This document shows, in pieces, positions 52,526-61,533 of a DNA stretch of 64,000 nucleotides. The stretch comes from Bryobacterales bacterium. GTDB lineage: Bacteria; Acidobacteriota; Terriglobia; Bryobacterales; Bryobacteraceae. Position numbers and translations under genes: made by a program. The number at the start of each line of letters is the position of its first letter. The stretch's first letter is position 1. A model generated the notes under the pieces. The model was not told the origin of the DNA, searched no databases, and saw nothing but the letters and a program-made list of their open reading frames with translations. The stretch covers positions 1 through 64,000 of the forward strand of contig JADKID010000005.1 of NCBI GenBank assembly GCA_016721425.1, in the 5' to 3' direction.

Positions 52526-53661
52526 CAGTTCTTCCGCTCCTGCGCCGGATACTCCTGCCGCTGCCGCGCCTGCACAGCGTCGTTCAGCTTCTGGACAATC
52601 ACACGCTCCCGGTCGCCCTCCGCCTTCATCTTCAGGCGATAGAACACCGCAGCCAGCGAGACGTGCGCCTCTATGAAATCGGGCGACTCCCGGATGAGCC
52701 CCTCCAGCCTCGTTCGCGCCTCCGCCACCTTGCCCTCGGTGAAGTCGATTGTGGCCAGTTGATACCGCGCCCCCGGATCACCCGGGCGTACCCGCAGCGC
52801 GGACCCAAGCAACTGCCGCGCCGTCGTGTAATCCAGTTCCTGCTTGGCCAGCACCGCCAGATTCAGCAGCGCTTCAAAGTCCGCCGGGTTCACTTCGATC
52901 TCCGCGCGAAACGCCTTGGCCGCATTCGCGCCATCCCCCGCCCCCAGGTAGGCGCGTCCCAGCAATGCGTTCAACGTAGGCAGCTTGGGATTCAACTCCA
53001 CCGCGCGCGACAAATCCTTGATCGCTCCTGCATAGTCATCGGAAACAGCGGCCAGCGCCAACTTGGCCGACCCCATCAACAGCCAACCCTCCGCCGATTC
53101 GCCTTTTGCGAAGATCCGGTTTAACATCGCGGTCCCCTCCGCCGTGCGTTGCTCGCGCACCAGCGCTGTGCCCAGCATATAGGCGAGGCTCAAGTCATCG
53201 GGCGTCTTCTGGTCCAGCGGTGTCAGCAGATCGATCACTTTCTTGTTCTCGCCCATCCGCAGCCAGCAATCGGCCAGCAACAGGTTCACCTGCCGGGTTC
53301 CACCTGCGGCGCCTCGAAGCTTGCCAAGCTCTACTGCGGCTTCCGCGATATCGCCGTCTTTGTAACGCGCCAGCGCCAGATTCAGAGCGATATTGGGATT
53401 CTTGGGGTCGAGCTTCAGCGCTGTCTTGTACTCCTGCGCTGCCTCCGCATACAGCCCCATGCGCGACAGCGCCGCGCCCAGATTCGAGCGGATCTCAAAC
53501 GAACTTGGCTTGCGGCTCAAATAGTCGCGATAGCCCGCAACCGCCGCTTCGAAGTTGCCTGCCTGGTGTGCGGCCAGCGCCTTCTGCAACGCCGGGTCTT
53601 GCGACTGCGCCAGGAGACCTCCGCACAAACAGAGCACCGCGATGGCAAGCCGGTAGTTCAT
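52525..53661 (-). CDS. secreted tetratricopeptide repeat protein B
   Basis: A 378-residue protein, start taken at ATG 53661 (MNYRLAIAVLCLCGGLLAQSQ), with GTG 53673 as an alternative. About nine TPR units follow (AALQKALAAHQAGNFEAAVAGYRDYLSRKPSSFEIRSNLGAAL is the first). A -10-like TACAAT lies at 53682-53677 on the minus strand. It lies after the TonB receptor 2 terminator, so it has its own transcript, and overlaps TPR protein A by one base. Receptor, TPR pair and VWFA gene in this order suggest a shared envelope role (inference). Confidence 0.87.
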   Translation of the reverse strand: MNYRLAIAVLCLCGGLLAQSQDPALQKALAAHQAGNFEAAVAGYRDYLSRKPSSFEIRSNLGAALSRMGLYAEAAQEYKTALKLDPKNPNIALNLALARYKDGDIAEAAVELGKLRGAAGGTRQVNLLLADCWLRMGENKKVIDLLTPLDQKTPDDLSLAYMLGTALVREQRTAEGTAMLNRIFAKGESAEGWLLMGSAKLALAAVSDDYAGAIKDLSRAVELNPKLPTLNALLGRAYLGAGDGANAAKAFRAEIEVNPADFEALLNLAVLAKQELDYTTARQLLGSALRVRPGDPGARYQLATIDFTEGKVAEARTRLEGLIRESPDFIEAHVSLAAVFYRLKMKAEGDRERVIVQKLNDAVQARQRQEYPAQERKN

Positions 53662-53733
53662 GACCCTATTCACTCAATTGTACCGGATGGCGGTTGGCGA
53701 ACTCCGCGCCGGCTAATACTAATCCCATCATTG

Positions 53734-53769
53734 AAAAAGGCCGGGGCGGCGGTTGCCACCCCGGCCTTT
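53734..53769 (-). terminator. rho-independent terminator after TonB receptor 2
   Basis: Read on the minus strand, AAAGGCCGGGG (53769-53759), a 12-base loop, CCCCGGCCTTT (53746-53736) and TTTTT form a perfect 11-bp stem with T-run. It lies 21 bases after the receptor stop. Confidence 0.88.
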
Positions 53770-53790
53770 GACGACACACTGTGCTCAGGC

Positions 53791-56700
53791 CTAGAAGTAG
53801 TACTTCACAGCGACCTGAACAATACGACGGCCCTGCTTTTCGGATGCGAAACCGAAATAGGGGTTGATCTTGCCAGTGGTTGCATCCCAAGTGAGCTTGG
53901 TGGTATTGCCGCCCACAAAGGAGTCCAGCGGGTGGTTCAGGAAGTTGTATGCGTTAAAGCGCAACTGCAACTTCTTGGATTCACTGATCTGGAAGTTCTT
54001 GAACATACCAAGATCGTGATTCATAAAGGCAGGGCCGTAGACTGGCTTGGAGGCCAGCGGGCCGTTGCCGCCGGGGACGGTTGGGAGCTTGAAGCAGGCG
54101 CCATTGACGTACTGCTTCGGTCCCAGATTCGCGCCGGGGTCACAAGTGAGGATCGGGCGAAGCGGGATCGATTCCGTACCGTTGATGGATCTGGGCGAAA
54201 TATTGTACCCATCTACGGTCTGGAAGCCCGTCGCGTCGAGGTTGTAGTTGTAGCCCGTCGCACCAGTCAGGTTCACGCCGCTTTGCATCTGCGTGATTCC
54301 GGAAATCTGCCAGCCGTTCACAAGACCCTTCGCAAACCGGTTTCCGGACTTGATGACGTTGCCGGCATCAATCGAATAGGCGATGTTGAAGACTTGGCGG
54401 CGATCGTTCGGCATCACACCGTAATTGTTGGCCAGGTTGAACTGGTCGTAGATATCGGTGATGCCCAGGCTCTTGGCGTAAGTGTAGTTGGCGTTGATGT
54501 TGTATCGGCCCTTAGTGCGCAACCAGGTGATCTGCATGGAGTTGTAGTTCTGATACACACCATGTGTCTGTTCGGTCAGATTCTGGAAGCTCTTGATTGG
54601 GCGATAGTTATCATAGACGGCATCGTTGGGATTGCCGACGCCGGGCTTGAGCAGTGCTCCGTAGGGGACGGCATTGATGTTGTTGCCCCAGAGGACGTCG
54701 CGGCTCTTGTTGCCGACATACGCCACTTCCAGGAGACTAGACCACGGAATCCGTTGGGAAATCGTGACACTGTAGCTGTCGGAAGAAGGAGTCCTGTCGT
54801 CGTAGCGGTCCACTGAGCTGGCAGTGAGCGCGCCAGTGGCGGAGGGAAGGGCGTCGACTTCCTTGAGCGTGAGGTTCTGGACGGCTCGCGACTGAACTCC
54901 GGCCGTCACGTCCAGACTGTTCGTGAATTGGGGGGAGTGGTAGTAGTAGCGGCCCCAGCCACCGCGAAGTACGGTCTTGCCGGTGCCGAACACGTCATAT
55001 GCGGCGCCCACGCGCGGAGCATAATAGAGGGCACGGGTCGGGAAGGCAGCATTCGGGACGCTTGGGTCACGCTTGTTCCAAGAGAAGCCCGAGTACGCAG
55101 AGGCCGGAGCGGCCGGATTGTACTTCGCTTTGTCGAAGACTGCGTAGCCGAAGCCCTCGGCGTCTTGCCACGGCTGATAGTGGGAAATGCGAAGACCGTA
55201 TTCCAAGGTCAGGCGGCGATTCACCTTCCAGCTATCCTGCGCGAAAGCTTCGTACTGGTAATAGGTGATGGCGTTCAGACGGTTGAAACTGGCTTCAGTG
55301 TAATCGGCAACGCGGCCGGTGAGCAGATCAGCGTACTGGCTGCCCGAGCTGTTGCCGCCCCAGGTGGCGAACGCGGCCTGGCCGTTCGTCATGCCGTTGG
55401 CGGGCTGCGCGTTCTTGATCCACTCGAAGAAGCCGCCAAACTTGGCCGTGTGCGTGCCCCAAACTTTCGAGACGTTGTCCGAAACTGACGGCAGCCATTT
55501 GTCTGCAAACAGACCGCGGCTCCCGCCGACTTCGAATCCGCCGGGGTTGTAGACCGTGGCCAATTCGCCGCCCCAACCCGTGATAGCCGGCATCTGCGCG
55601 ACGCCGTTCTTCCACAGGCCCTTGTAGGGGTAGCCAAGCTTGTTCCGGTCGATCTTGTCCGGGTCTTCAAACACGTTCGGGAATTCGATCTTGGTGTAGC
55701 CAAAAACGAATTCGTTGGTCAGCGTCGGCCCGATGGCGCTCGTCAAGCTGGCCGTGGTGGAGTACGAACGGTTCTTGCCGAGAATCGAGGTGGGGTACGG
55801 CGTCTGCTGTCCATTGCGCCACCACAGGCCGATCGGGAACTTCTGAGTCTCCGCCTGAAGGTTGTACCGGACGTAGAGGCGGGTGTTGTCGTTGATCGTA
55901 TAGTCGACACGAGACATCGATTGCAGGCTGTTCTGGTCAAACACTTCCTGCTTCACATAGTTGTAGCCGCCGTTGGCGTTCGGGTCGGCGTTCGGCAGCG
56001 GAATCATGTTCGTCAGCGCCTTGCCACCCGGATCAATCTGGCTGGCCGGAACGATGGCGCCCGGGTACATCGTCTGATTGATCTGTTGCGGTGCGCCGCC
56101 AGACGTCGTGATCTTGCCGAGTTTCGAGACTTCCGCATCGGTGAAGTTGCCGGTGCGCATCCCCGCCGTCGGAACGGTGGCGCGGATGAGGCCGGTGTCG
56201 AGCCGCTGCAGGTAGTACTCGAAGCCGGTGAAGAAGAACATCTTGTTCCGGTCTTTGTTGAAGTTCGTACCCGGAATCAGCACTGGACCGCCGATATTGC
56301 CGCCGGGGAACAGGTAGCGGTTCTCCGGGCGGGGGGCAGCCATCTTGCCGGTGTTCTTGTCGATACCCTGGGCGTTGTTCAGCCAGTCGTTGGCGTTCAA
56401 GCGATAGTCACGCATGTACATGTAGGCGCCACCGTGGAAATCACGGCCGCCACTCTTCGCCACGCTGCTGACCACCGCCGGACCCTTCTGGTTCTCAGCG
56501 CCGAAGTTCGAGGTCTGCACCTTGAACTCCTGGATCATATCCGTGTTCGGATTCACCGGCGTTGCGCAGTTGCAGCCCGGATCCGACACGTGCGCACCGT
56601 CAGCCGTGATGTCCAGCGAACCGCCAGGCAGGCCGTTCACGCTGAATGCACCGTTCATCGCGCTCTGGTTGCCGCCATCACCGTTTCCGTTGATGCCGAT

Positions 56701-57243
56701 CGTCTCGCCCGTGAAACTGGCGCGATTCTGCGTGCCCGTACCGGAAATCGAGAAGCCCGGCAGGATCTTGATGAACTCGGCCGCACTGCGGCCTACCACC
56801 GAGAAGTCCTGCAATTGTTTCGTCGTGAGCGTCGCCGACTTTTCACCCGATTCAACCGGGGTGAGCACGTCCGCCACGCTGGTCACTTCAATTCGCTCCG
56901 ACGTGGAGCCCACCTTCAGCGCAACGTCCTGCTTGCGGAGATCGCCGCCGGTAAACGAGATTCCTTCGATTTTCGCCGAAATGAACCCCGCCGCCTCTGC
57001 CTGCAGGTCGTAGGCCCCTACCGGCAACGCCGCGAAGGTGTAATACCCTTCCGAGTTGGTGACCGTGTTGCGAATGTCGCCTGACGCCTTGTTTTTCAAA
57101 GACACTTTGGCGTTCGGTACAACTGCCTGCGCCGGATCCGACACCGTGCCCGTCAAAGTCGCGTAGATCGACTGAGCGGGAAGGGTCCCGGTAAACACTG
57201 CGAGACTGAGTACCAAACAGATGATCTTAAGCCACTTGGTCAT
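53791..57243 (-). CDS. TonB-dependent receptor with carboxypeptidase regulatory-like domain (receptor 2)
   Basis: An intact outer-membrane receptor of 1150 residues. The start 57243 (MTKWLKIICLVLSLAVFTGTLPAQ) gives a clean signal peptide; 57273 would add ten residues. The carboxypeptidase-regulatory-like domain (about 25-110: YATLTGTVSDPAQAVVPNAKVSLKN ... YYTFAALPVGAYDLQAEAAGF) is followed by the plug (about 125-240, with QDFSVVGRSAAEFIKILPGFS) and the barrel, ending in aromatic VQVAVKYYF. It shares the same architecture as receptor 1 but is divergent in the plug. It lies opposite the malectin-bearing regulator, so that protein may control or sense its substrate. The ligand is probably an oligosaccharide (inference). 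Confidence 0.93.
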   Translation of the reverse strand: MTKWLKIICLVLSLAVFTGTLPAQSIYATLTGTVSDPAQAVVPNAKVSLKNKASGDIRNTVTNSEGYYTFAALPVGAYDLQAEAAGFISAKIEGISFTGGDLRKQDVALKVGSTSERIEVTSVADVLTPVESGEKSATLTTKQLQDFSVVGRSAAEFIKILPGFSISGTGTQNRASFTGETIGINGNGDGGNQSAMNGAFSVNGLPGGSLDITADGAHVSDPGCNCATPVNPNTDMIQEFKVQTSNFGAENQKGPAVVSSVAKSGGRDFHGGAYMYMRDYRLNANDWLNNAQGIDKNTGKMAAPRPENRYLFPGGNIGGPVLIPGTNFNKDRNKMFFFTGFEYYLQRLDTGLIRATVPTAGMRTGNFTDAEVSKLGKITTSGGAPQQINQTMYPGAIVPASQIDPGGKALTNMIPLPNADPNANGGYNYVKQEVFDQNSLQSMSRVDYTINDNTRLYVRYNLQAETQKFPIGLWWRNGQQTPYPTSILGKNRSYSTTASLTSAIGPTLTNEFVFGYTKIEFPNVFEDPDKIDRNKLGYPYKGLWKNGVAQMPAITGWGGELATVYNPGGFEVGGSRGLFADKWLPSVSDNVSKVWGTHTAKFGGFFEWIKNAQPANGMTNGQAAFATWGGNSSGSQYADLLTGRVADYTEASFNRLNAITYYQYEAFAQDSWKVNRRLTLEYGLRISHYQPWQDAEGFGYAVFDKAKYNPAAPASAYSGFSWNKRDPSVPNAAFPTRALYYAPRVGAAYDVFGTGKTVLRGGWGRYYYHSPQFTNSLDVTAGVQSRAVQNLTLKEVDALPSATGALTASSVDRYDDRTPSSDSYSVTISQRIPWSSLLEVAYVGNKSRDVLWGNNINAVPYGALLKPGVGNPNDAVYDNYRPIKSFQNLTEQTHGVYQNYNSMQITWLRTKGRYNINANYTYAKSLGITDIYDQFNLANNYGVMPNDRRQVFNIAYSIDAGNVIKSGNRFAKGLVNGWQISGITQMQSGVNLTGATGYNYNLDATGFQTVDGYNISPRSINGTESIPLRPILTCDPGANLGPKQYVNGACFKLPTVPGGNGPLASKPVYGPAFMNHDLGMFKNFQISESKKLQLRFNAYNFLNHPLDSFVGGNTTKLTWDATTGKINPYFGFASEKQGRRIVQVAVKYYF

Positions 57244-57686
57244 GATCGACTGTCTAACCTTTCTTGTAACCATCGCCTAAACTTCGGTGTGGACGAGAGG
57301 CGCGTTGCCTGAAGACCGCCCGATTCGGCTAGTGGACTAATACTATAAGATCTCTTTCGGACTGGATAGGATAAAGCGGTTACTCTGTGCCCCTGCGGTA
57401 CGTTAACCAAACTATCTCGTTTAGAATCAATTCTGTTACACCTGTCACCTGACCCTTTGACGCCCCCCTTCAGTCGTTTCCCATCCTGCCGAACCTTCGG
57501 AATCGCCCTCTGTCCCTAGTCAAAACCTATCAGTCGCTCCGCCATACCCACTCCTTGCTCTCAGATCCACCGCGTCTGTACCATTTTTTTGCCCTGCACC
57601 CGGCCGCCCAACACGCCAATGTATGCCTAGTTGGTTGTTACTAGCAGCAAGTCCTTCTGAATCAACCACGTTACAGCCGTATACAC

Positions 57687-57701
57687 TTCCGGTTACCGGA
57701 A
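57687..57701. promoter_or_regulatory. 15-base palindrome upstream of the malectin regulator gene
   Basis: TTCCGGT-T-ACCGGAA is a perfect 7+1+7 palindrome centred about 57 bases before the predicted transcription start. This is an activator-like position. The adjacent gene encodes a predicted DNA-binding domain, so autoregulation is possible. Confidence 0.5.
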
Positions 57702-57715
57702 ACTCGTCACGTTCC

Positions 57716-57744
57716 TTTACCAGCCGCCCTTATAGTGATATAGT
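57716..57744 (+). promoter_or_regulatory. promoter of the malectin regulator gene
   Basis: TTTACC (57716-57721), 17 bases and TATAGT (57739-57744). A second TATAGT lies eight bases upstream. Transcription would start near 57751, leaving a 30-base leader. Confidence 0.5.
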
Positions 57745-57780
57745 CTCTGTGTCCCCGGACTTCCCACGGACTTAGACCGC

Positions 57781-59310
57781 ATGCTGGACAATACGACCAA
57801 CCTGGCAGCCGAGCAGGCCGAACTCGCAGCCGTGTTGTCCTCTGGCATCTTCGCCCGCGCCCCCTCTCTCGCCCAACTCCTCTCTTACATCTGCCTGAAG
57901 CACTTCAACGGCGAACACCACCTCATCAAGGAGTACAACATCGCCGTCGATGCCCTCGGCCGCCCCGCCGATTTCGACCAGAAACGCGACTCCATCGTCC
58001 GCGTCGAGGCACACCGCCTCCGCAAGCGCCTCCGCCAGTATTACGAGGGCGAAGGCGCCAGCCACGAACTGCGCATCGACCTGCCCTCCGGCGGCTACAC
58101 GCCCGTCTTTTTGTCGGCCGCCCGGCTGGAAGCCGCTCCCCTGCCGGCAATGCCTGACGCCGCGCCTGCCGAACTGCCAGCTCTGCCCGCAACGCCGCGT
58201 ACCCCCAAACCCTGGACCTCCCGCTGGATTCTCGCCACCTCTGCACTCGTACTCCTCGGCGCCATCCTCGTCCTTGTCAGCACCCAGTCCCGCCGCAATG
58301 CCCCGCCGCCTGCCAATCCACAACAGTTTCAACCGGTCGACCTCTCCTCCACAGCCAACGTGAGCGAAATTCGTATCAGCGCCGGCGCTTCCACCGCGTT
58401 CGTCGATGCCGAGGGACACACCTGGGTCGCCGACCGCTATTTCAAGGGTGGCGTGGCCGGCGCCGACCCCAAACTCGAAGTCACCGGCACCCTCCGCCCG
58501 CATATGTACCAGACCTGGCGGCTGGGCGACTTCTCCTACCGCATCCCGCTCAAGCCCGGCGTCTACGAGCTTTCGCTCCACTTCGTCGAGCCCACGTTCG
58601 CCCACAACTCCGACGGTAGCCGTTCGTTCAATGTCTTCATCAACGGGGCTCAGGCCCTCCAGGAGTTCGAGATCCTCAACGAGGCCGGCGCCGGCCAGAT
58701 CGTCACCGCCCGCACCTGGAAGGACATTCACCCCGGCAAAGACGGCTTCCTCACCCTCGACTTCAAGCCCAATAGCAACTCCGCCGTCGTCAGCGCCATC
58801 TCCGTCATCGCCGGCACCGCCGGACGTCTCCGGCCAATCCGCATCGCCGCCCGCGAAGAGCCCTATACAGACTCCACCGGCCGCCTCTGGTCGCCAGACC
58901 GCCACTTCGCAGGCGGCAAACTCGTCAAGCGCATCGAAGGCATTCATGGCACCGAAGATCCCGAAATCTTCCGCGGCGAGCGCTACGGCCGCATCACCTA
59001 CTCCATCCCCGTCCCGCCTGGCTCCTCCTATACCGCCATCCTCCACTTCGCCGAAACCTGGTTCGGCGGTACCGGCGCCGGCGCCGCCAACTCCCGCATC
59101 TTCGATATCCTCTGCAACGGCCTCATGCTGCAGCAGAATCTGGACATCTTTAAGGAAGCCGGCGGCCCCTTCCTCGCCATCAACAAGACCTACCGCGGCC
59201 TCAAACCCACCGCCAGCGGCAAACTCGTCTTCCAGTTCGTCCCCTCTAAAAACTACGCCTTCATCAACGCCATCGAAATTCTCGATGAAGCCCCCGCCCC
59301 CAAACGCTGA
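57781..59310 (+). CDS. membrane protein with winged-helix-like N-terminus and two malectin domains
   Basis: A 509-residue protein. Residues about 10-115 form a domain seen at the N-terminus of acidobacterial membrane regulators: LAQLLSYICLKHFNGEHHLIKEYNIAVDALGR, then FDQKRDSIVRVEAHRLRKRLRQYYEGEG and IDLPSGGYTPVF, which has the spacing of a winged helix (a helical recognition part and a basic helix). After a proline-rich linker comes one TM helix (about 148-170). Two malectin-like carbohydrate-binding domains follow (about 198-345 and 350-500), with VDAEGHTWVADRYFKGG and TDSTGRLWSPDRHFAGG at their starts. The topology suggests a cytosolic DNA- or protein-binding head and a periplasmic sugar sensor. 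Function is inferred. Confidence 0.75.
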   Translation: MLDNTTNLAAEQAELAAVLSSGIFARAPSLAQLLSYICLKHFNGEHHLIKEYNIAVDALGRPADFDQKRDSIVRVEAHRLRKRLRQYYEGEGASHELRIDLPSGGYTPVFLSAARLEAAPLPAMPDAAPAELPALPATPRTPKPWTSRWILATSALVLLGAILVLVSTQSRRNAPPPANPQQFQPVDLSSTANVSEIRISAGASTAFVDAEGHTWVADRYFKGGVAGADPKLEVTGTLRPHMYQTWRLGDFSYRIPLKPGVYELSLHFVEPTFAHNSDGSRSFNVFINGAQALQEFEILNEAGAGQIVTARTWKDIHPGKDGFLTLDFKPNSNSAVVSAISVIAGTAGRLRPIRIAAREEPYTDSTGRLWSPDRHFAGGKLVKRIEGIHGTEDPEIFRGERYGRITYSIPVPPGSSYTAILHFAETWFGGTGAGAANSRIFDILCNGLMLQQNLDIFKEAGGPFLAINKTYRGLKPTASGKLVFQFVPSKNYAFINAIEILDEAPAPKR

Positions 59311-59337
59311 CGCCTGTATCACCGCCCCTGATACAAT
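59307..59337 (+). promoter_or_regulatory. promoter and inverted repeat before the hopanoid operon
   Basis: CTGACG (59307-59312), 19 bases and TACAAT (59332-59337). In the spacer and reaching into the -10 lies TGTATCA-N7-TGATACA (59315-59335), a perfect 21-base inverted repeat of the same 7-7-7 size as that of the GntR operon but of different sequence. A repressor site is inferred. Transcription would start near 59344. Confidence 0.5.
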
Positions 59338-59376
59338 GGGAATTCCACTGCCGCTCTCTGGCAAAGGCCCCTGGGA

Positions 59377-60840
59377 ATGCGAACACTCTTCTTAAATCCT
59401 CCTTCGTTCGAAGGCTTTGACGGCGGCGCAAGCTCCCGCTGGCCGGCGACCCGCGAAATTGAGTCCTACTGGTATCCCGTCTGGCTCTGCTACCCCGCCG
59501 GCATGCTGCCAGACTCCAAAGTCGTCGACGCCCCGCCCCACAAAATCACCATCGAGCAGACCGTCGAAATGGGCAAGGATTTCGAGCTCCTCGTCCTCTT
59601 CACCTCCACCCCCGGCTTCCACGTCGACGTCAAAATCGCCGGCATGATGAAGGACGCCAACCCCAAGCTCAAGGTCTGCTTCGTCGGCCCGCCCGTCACT
59701 GTAGACCCCGGCATGGCGCTCAAGCACACCGCCATCGACTTCGTCATTCGCCGCGAGTTCGATTACCAGATCGTCGCCTACGCCAACGGCACCCCCATCG
59801 AAGAGATCCCCGGCGCCAGCTACCGCAAAGCCAACGGCGAGATCGTCAACAACCCCGAGGGCGCCTATATCGAGAACCTCGACGAGCTCCCCTGGGTCAC
59901 CAAGGTCTACAAACGCGATCTCGATTACCGCCGCTACAACGTCCCGTTCCTGATGAACCCGGCCATCGCGCTCTACACCTCGCGCGGTTGCCCAGCCATG
60001 TGTACGTTCTGCCTCTGGCCCCAAACCCACTCCGGCCACCGCTGGCGCCTCCGCTCCGTCGATGACGTCGTCAACGAGGTCGCCTGGGCCAAAGAGAACT
60101 TCCCCGGCGTCAAGGAGTTCTTCTTCGACGACGACACGTTCAACTACAAGGGCGCCCGCACCATCGAGCTCTGCAAAAAGCTCGCCCCGCTCGGCGTCAC
60201 CTGGTCCTGCACCTCGCGCGTCACCACCGATTACGACACCCTCAAGGCCATGAAGGACGCCGGTGGCCGCCTCATGATCGTCGGTTACGAATCCGGCGAT
60301 CCGCAGATCCTCAAGAACATCAAGAAGGGCGCCACCGTCGATATGGCGCGCCGCTTCACCGCCAACGCCCACAAGATCGGCCTGACCATCCACGCCGATT
60401 TCATCGTCGGCCTCCCCGGCGAATCCCGCGAATCCATCCGCCGCACCATCAATTTCGCCAAGGAACTCGATTGCGAGACCATCCAGGTCTCCATCGCCCA
60501 CCCCTACCCCGGCACCGAATTCTACGATCACGCCGAGAAGAACGGCCTCATCCAGCTCGGCGCCTCCATGACCGACGAGGGCGGCCACCAGCTCCCCAAT
60601 ATCATCCACCCCGGCCTCGATCGCGGCGAGCTCGTCGATTGGGTCCAGCGCTTCTACGACGAATACTACTACCGCCCCAAGGCCGCCTTCCGCGTCGTCT
60701 CCAAGGCCATCCTCAACGGCGACGCCAAGCGTCTCTATAAGGAAGCCCGCGAATACCTCAGCCTGCGCTCCAAGCGCAAGCAGTTCGTCGCCGATCAGCA
60801 GGCCGCCACCGCCGAGGCCGCACGGGTCCACGGCGACTAA
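59377..60840 (+). CDS. hpnJ: hopanoid-associated B12-binding radical SAM protein HpnJ
   Basis: A 487-residue radical SAM enzyme. The cobalamin-binding-like N-terminus (about residues 1-150) is followed by the iron-sulfur motif CPAMCTFC (about 208-215, CxxxCxxC) in ALYTSRGCPAMCTFCLWPQT and by the SAM barrel (FFFDDDTFNYKG, VGYESGDPQILKNIKKGAT, IHADFIVGLPGE). These motifs and the DMT-HpnI neighbours identify HpnJ, which contracts the glucosamine ring of bacteriohopanetetrol glucosamine to the cyclitol ether. The start ATG 59377 fits the family N-terminus MRTLFLNPPS. It is followed by two bases and the half-transporter pair. Confidence 0.9.
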   Translation: MRTLFLNPPSFEGFDGGASSRWPATREIESYWYPVWLCYPAGMLPDSKVVDAPPHKITIEQTVEMGKDFELLVLFTSTPGFHVDVKIAGMMKDANPKLKVCFVGPPVTVDPGMALKHTAIDFVIRREFDYQIVAYANGTPIEEIPGASYRKANGEIVNNPEGAYIENLDELPWVTKVYKRDLDYRRYNVPFLMNPAIALYTSRGCPAMCTFCLWPQTHSGHRWRLRSVDDVVNEVAWAKENFPGVKEFFFDDDTFNYKGARTIELCKKLAPLGVTWSCTSRVTTDYDTLKAMKDAGGRLMIVGYESGDPQILKNIKKGATVDMARRFTANAHKIGLTIHADFIVGLPGESRESIRRTINFAKELDCETIQVSIAHPYPGTEFYDHAEKNGLIQLGASMTDEGGHQLPNIIHPGLDRGELVDWVQRFYDEYYYRPKAAFRVVSKAILNGDAKRLYKEAREYLSLRSKRKQFVADQQAATAEAARVHGD

Positions 60841-60841
60841 C

Positions 60842-61225
60842 GTGAAGCCATCCACCCTGCTGCTCACCGCGGCGGTCGTGGTGTCCAATGTCGCCGGCAA
60901 CTATGCGCTGAGCTGGGGCATGAAACACGCCCCGGCCGACGCCGGCCCCATCGTCTCGCTCTTCGAGCCCTGGGTCATCGCCGGCATCGTCCTGCTCATC
61001 TCCTGGACCCTCATGCGCATCCAGCTCCTGGGCATGGCCGACCTCAGCTACGTCCTCCCCATCACCGCCATCGGCTACGTCCTCAACGCCGCCATCGCCG
61101 CGGCGTTCCTCCACGAGCACATCTCGCCCCAGCGCTGGGCCGGGACCCTCCTCATCGTCGCCGGCGCCGGCCTCACCGCCTTCACCCCGCCCGCTAGCGC
61201 GAATCAGGAGCCAAAACGCCAATGA
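60842..61225 (+). CDS. SMR/EamA half-transporter, first of a pair
   Basis: A 127-residue membrane protein with four TM helices (about residues 4-28, 42-64, 70-95 and 100-117). The GTG start is two bases after hpnJ. It has the GMADLSYVLPITAIGYVLNAAIAAAFLHEHIS block of the EamA/SMR fold, as in ArnE/ArnF-type undecaprenyl-aminoarabinose flippases and EmrE. The catalytic Glu14 of EmrE is not present in TM1 (SNVAGNYALSWGMK), arguing against drug-proton antiport. The stop overlaps the second member by ATGA. It is likely to act as a heterodimer with it. Confidence 0.87.
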   Translation: MKPSTLLLTAAVVVSNVAGNYALSWGMKHAPADAGPIVSLFEPWVIAGIVLLISWTLMRIQLLGMADLSYVLPITAIGYVLNAAIAAAFLHEHISPQRWAGTLLIVAGAGLTAFTPPASANQEPKRQ

Positions 61226-61533
61226 CCCCCTGGCTCCTCGTCGCCGCCGTCGTCCTCTCCACCGTCTGCGCCGATCTCCTCCAGTCCCACGGCATGCGCC
61301 AGGGCGGCGCCCGCTGGAAAGTGCCCCTCTCTTTCCTCTTCATGGCGTCGTCTTTCTTCGCCTTCACCCAGCTCCTCAAAGTGGCCGACCTCAGCTTCGC
61401 CGTCCCCGCCACCGCCGCCAGCTTCGTCCTGGAAACCCTTTTGGCCCGTGTCATCCTCAAAGAGAATGTAGATCGCCGCCGCTGGGCAGGAGCCCTGCTC
61501 GTCGCATGCGGTGTGGCGATTCTCGCTCAATGA
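61222..61533 (+). CDS. SMR/EamA half-transporter, second of a pair
   Basis: A 103-residue membrane protein with four TM helices (about residues 4-24, 33-53, 60-80 and 84-102). Start ATG 61222 and stop at 61533 both sit in ATGA overlaps, with the first half-transporter and with hpnI. The block LLKVADLSFAVPATAASFVLETLLARVILKENVDRRRWAGALLV parallels the first protein. The TM1 carboxylate of EmrE is again lacking at the usual site, but an aspartate (STVCADLLQS) is present. The pair probably flips or moves a lipid-linked sugar; placement suggests hopanoid intermediates. Confidence 0.87.
   Translation: MTPWLLVAAVVLSTVCADLLQSHGMRQGGARWKVPLSFLFMASSFFAFTQLLKVADLSFAVPATAASFVLETLLARVILKENVDRRRWAGALLVACGVAILAQ

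Larger units (their letters stand above)
57244..57780. other. 537-base divergent intergenic region
   Basis: This is the longest gap in the window and is distinctly richer in A and T than the genes. On the minus side a TATAGT box (57347-57342) lies about 100 bases before receptor 2, with a poor -35. On the plus side there is a better promoter and a 15-base palindrome (listed separately). A short AGAAT-CA-ATTCT repeat occurs at 57423-57434. No ORF with coding signs and no structured RNA was recognised. Confidence 0.6.

Noticed and set aside
57772..60900. Large minus-strand frames opposite the malectin and hpnJ genes
   Set aside because: These are antisense shadows; the plus-strand proteins carry clear catalytic and domain motifs.
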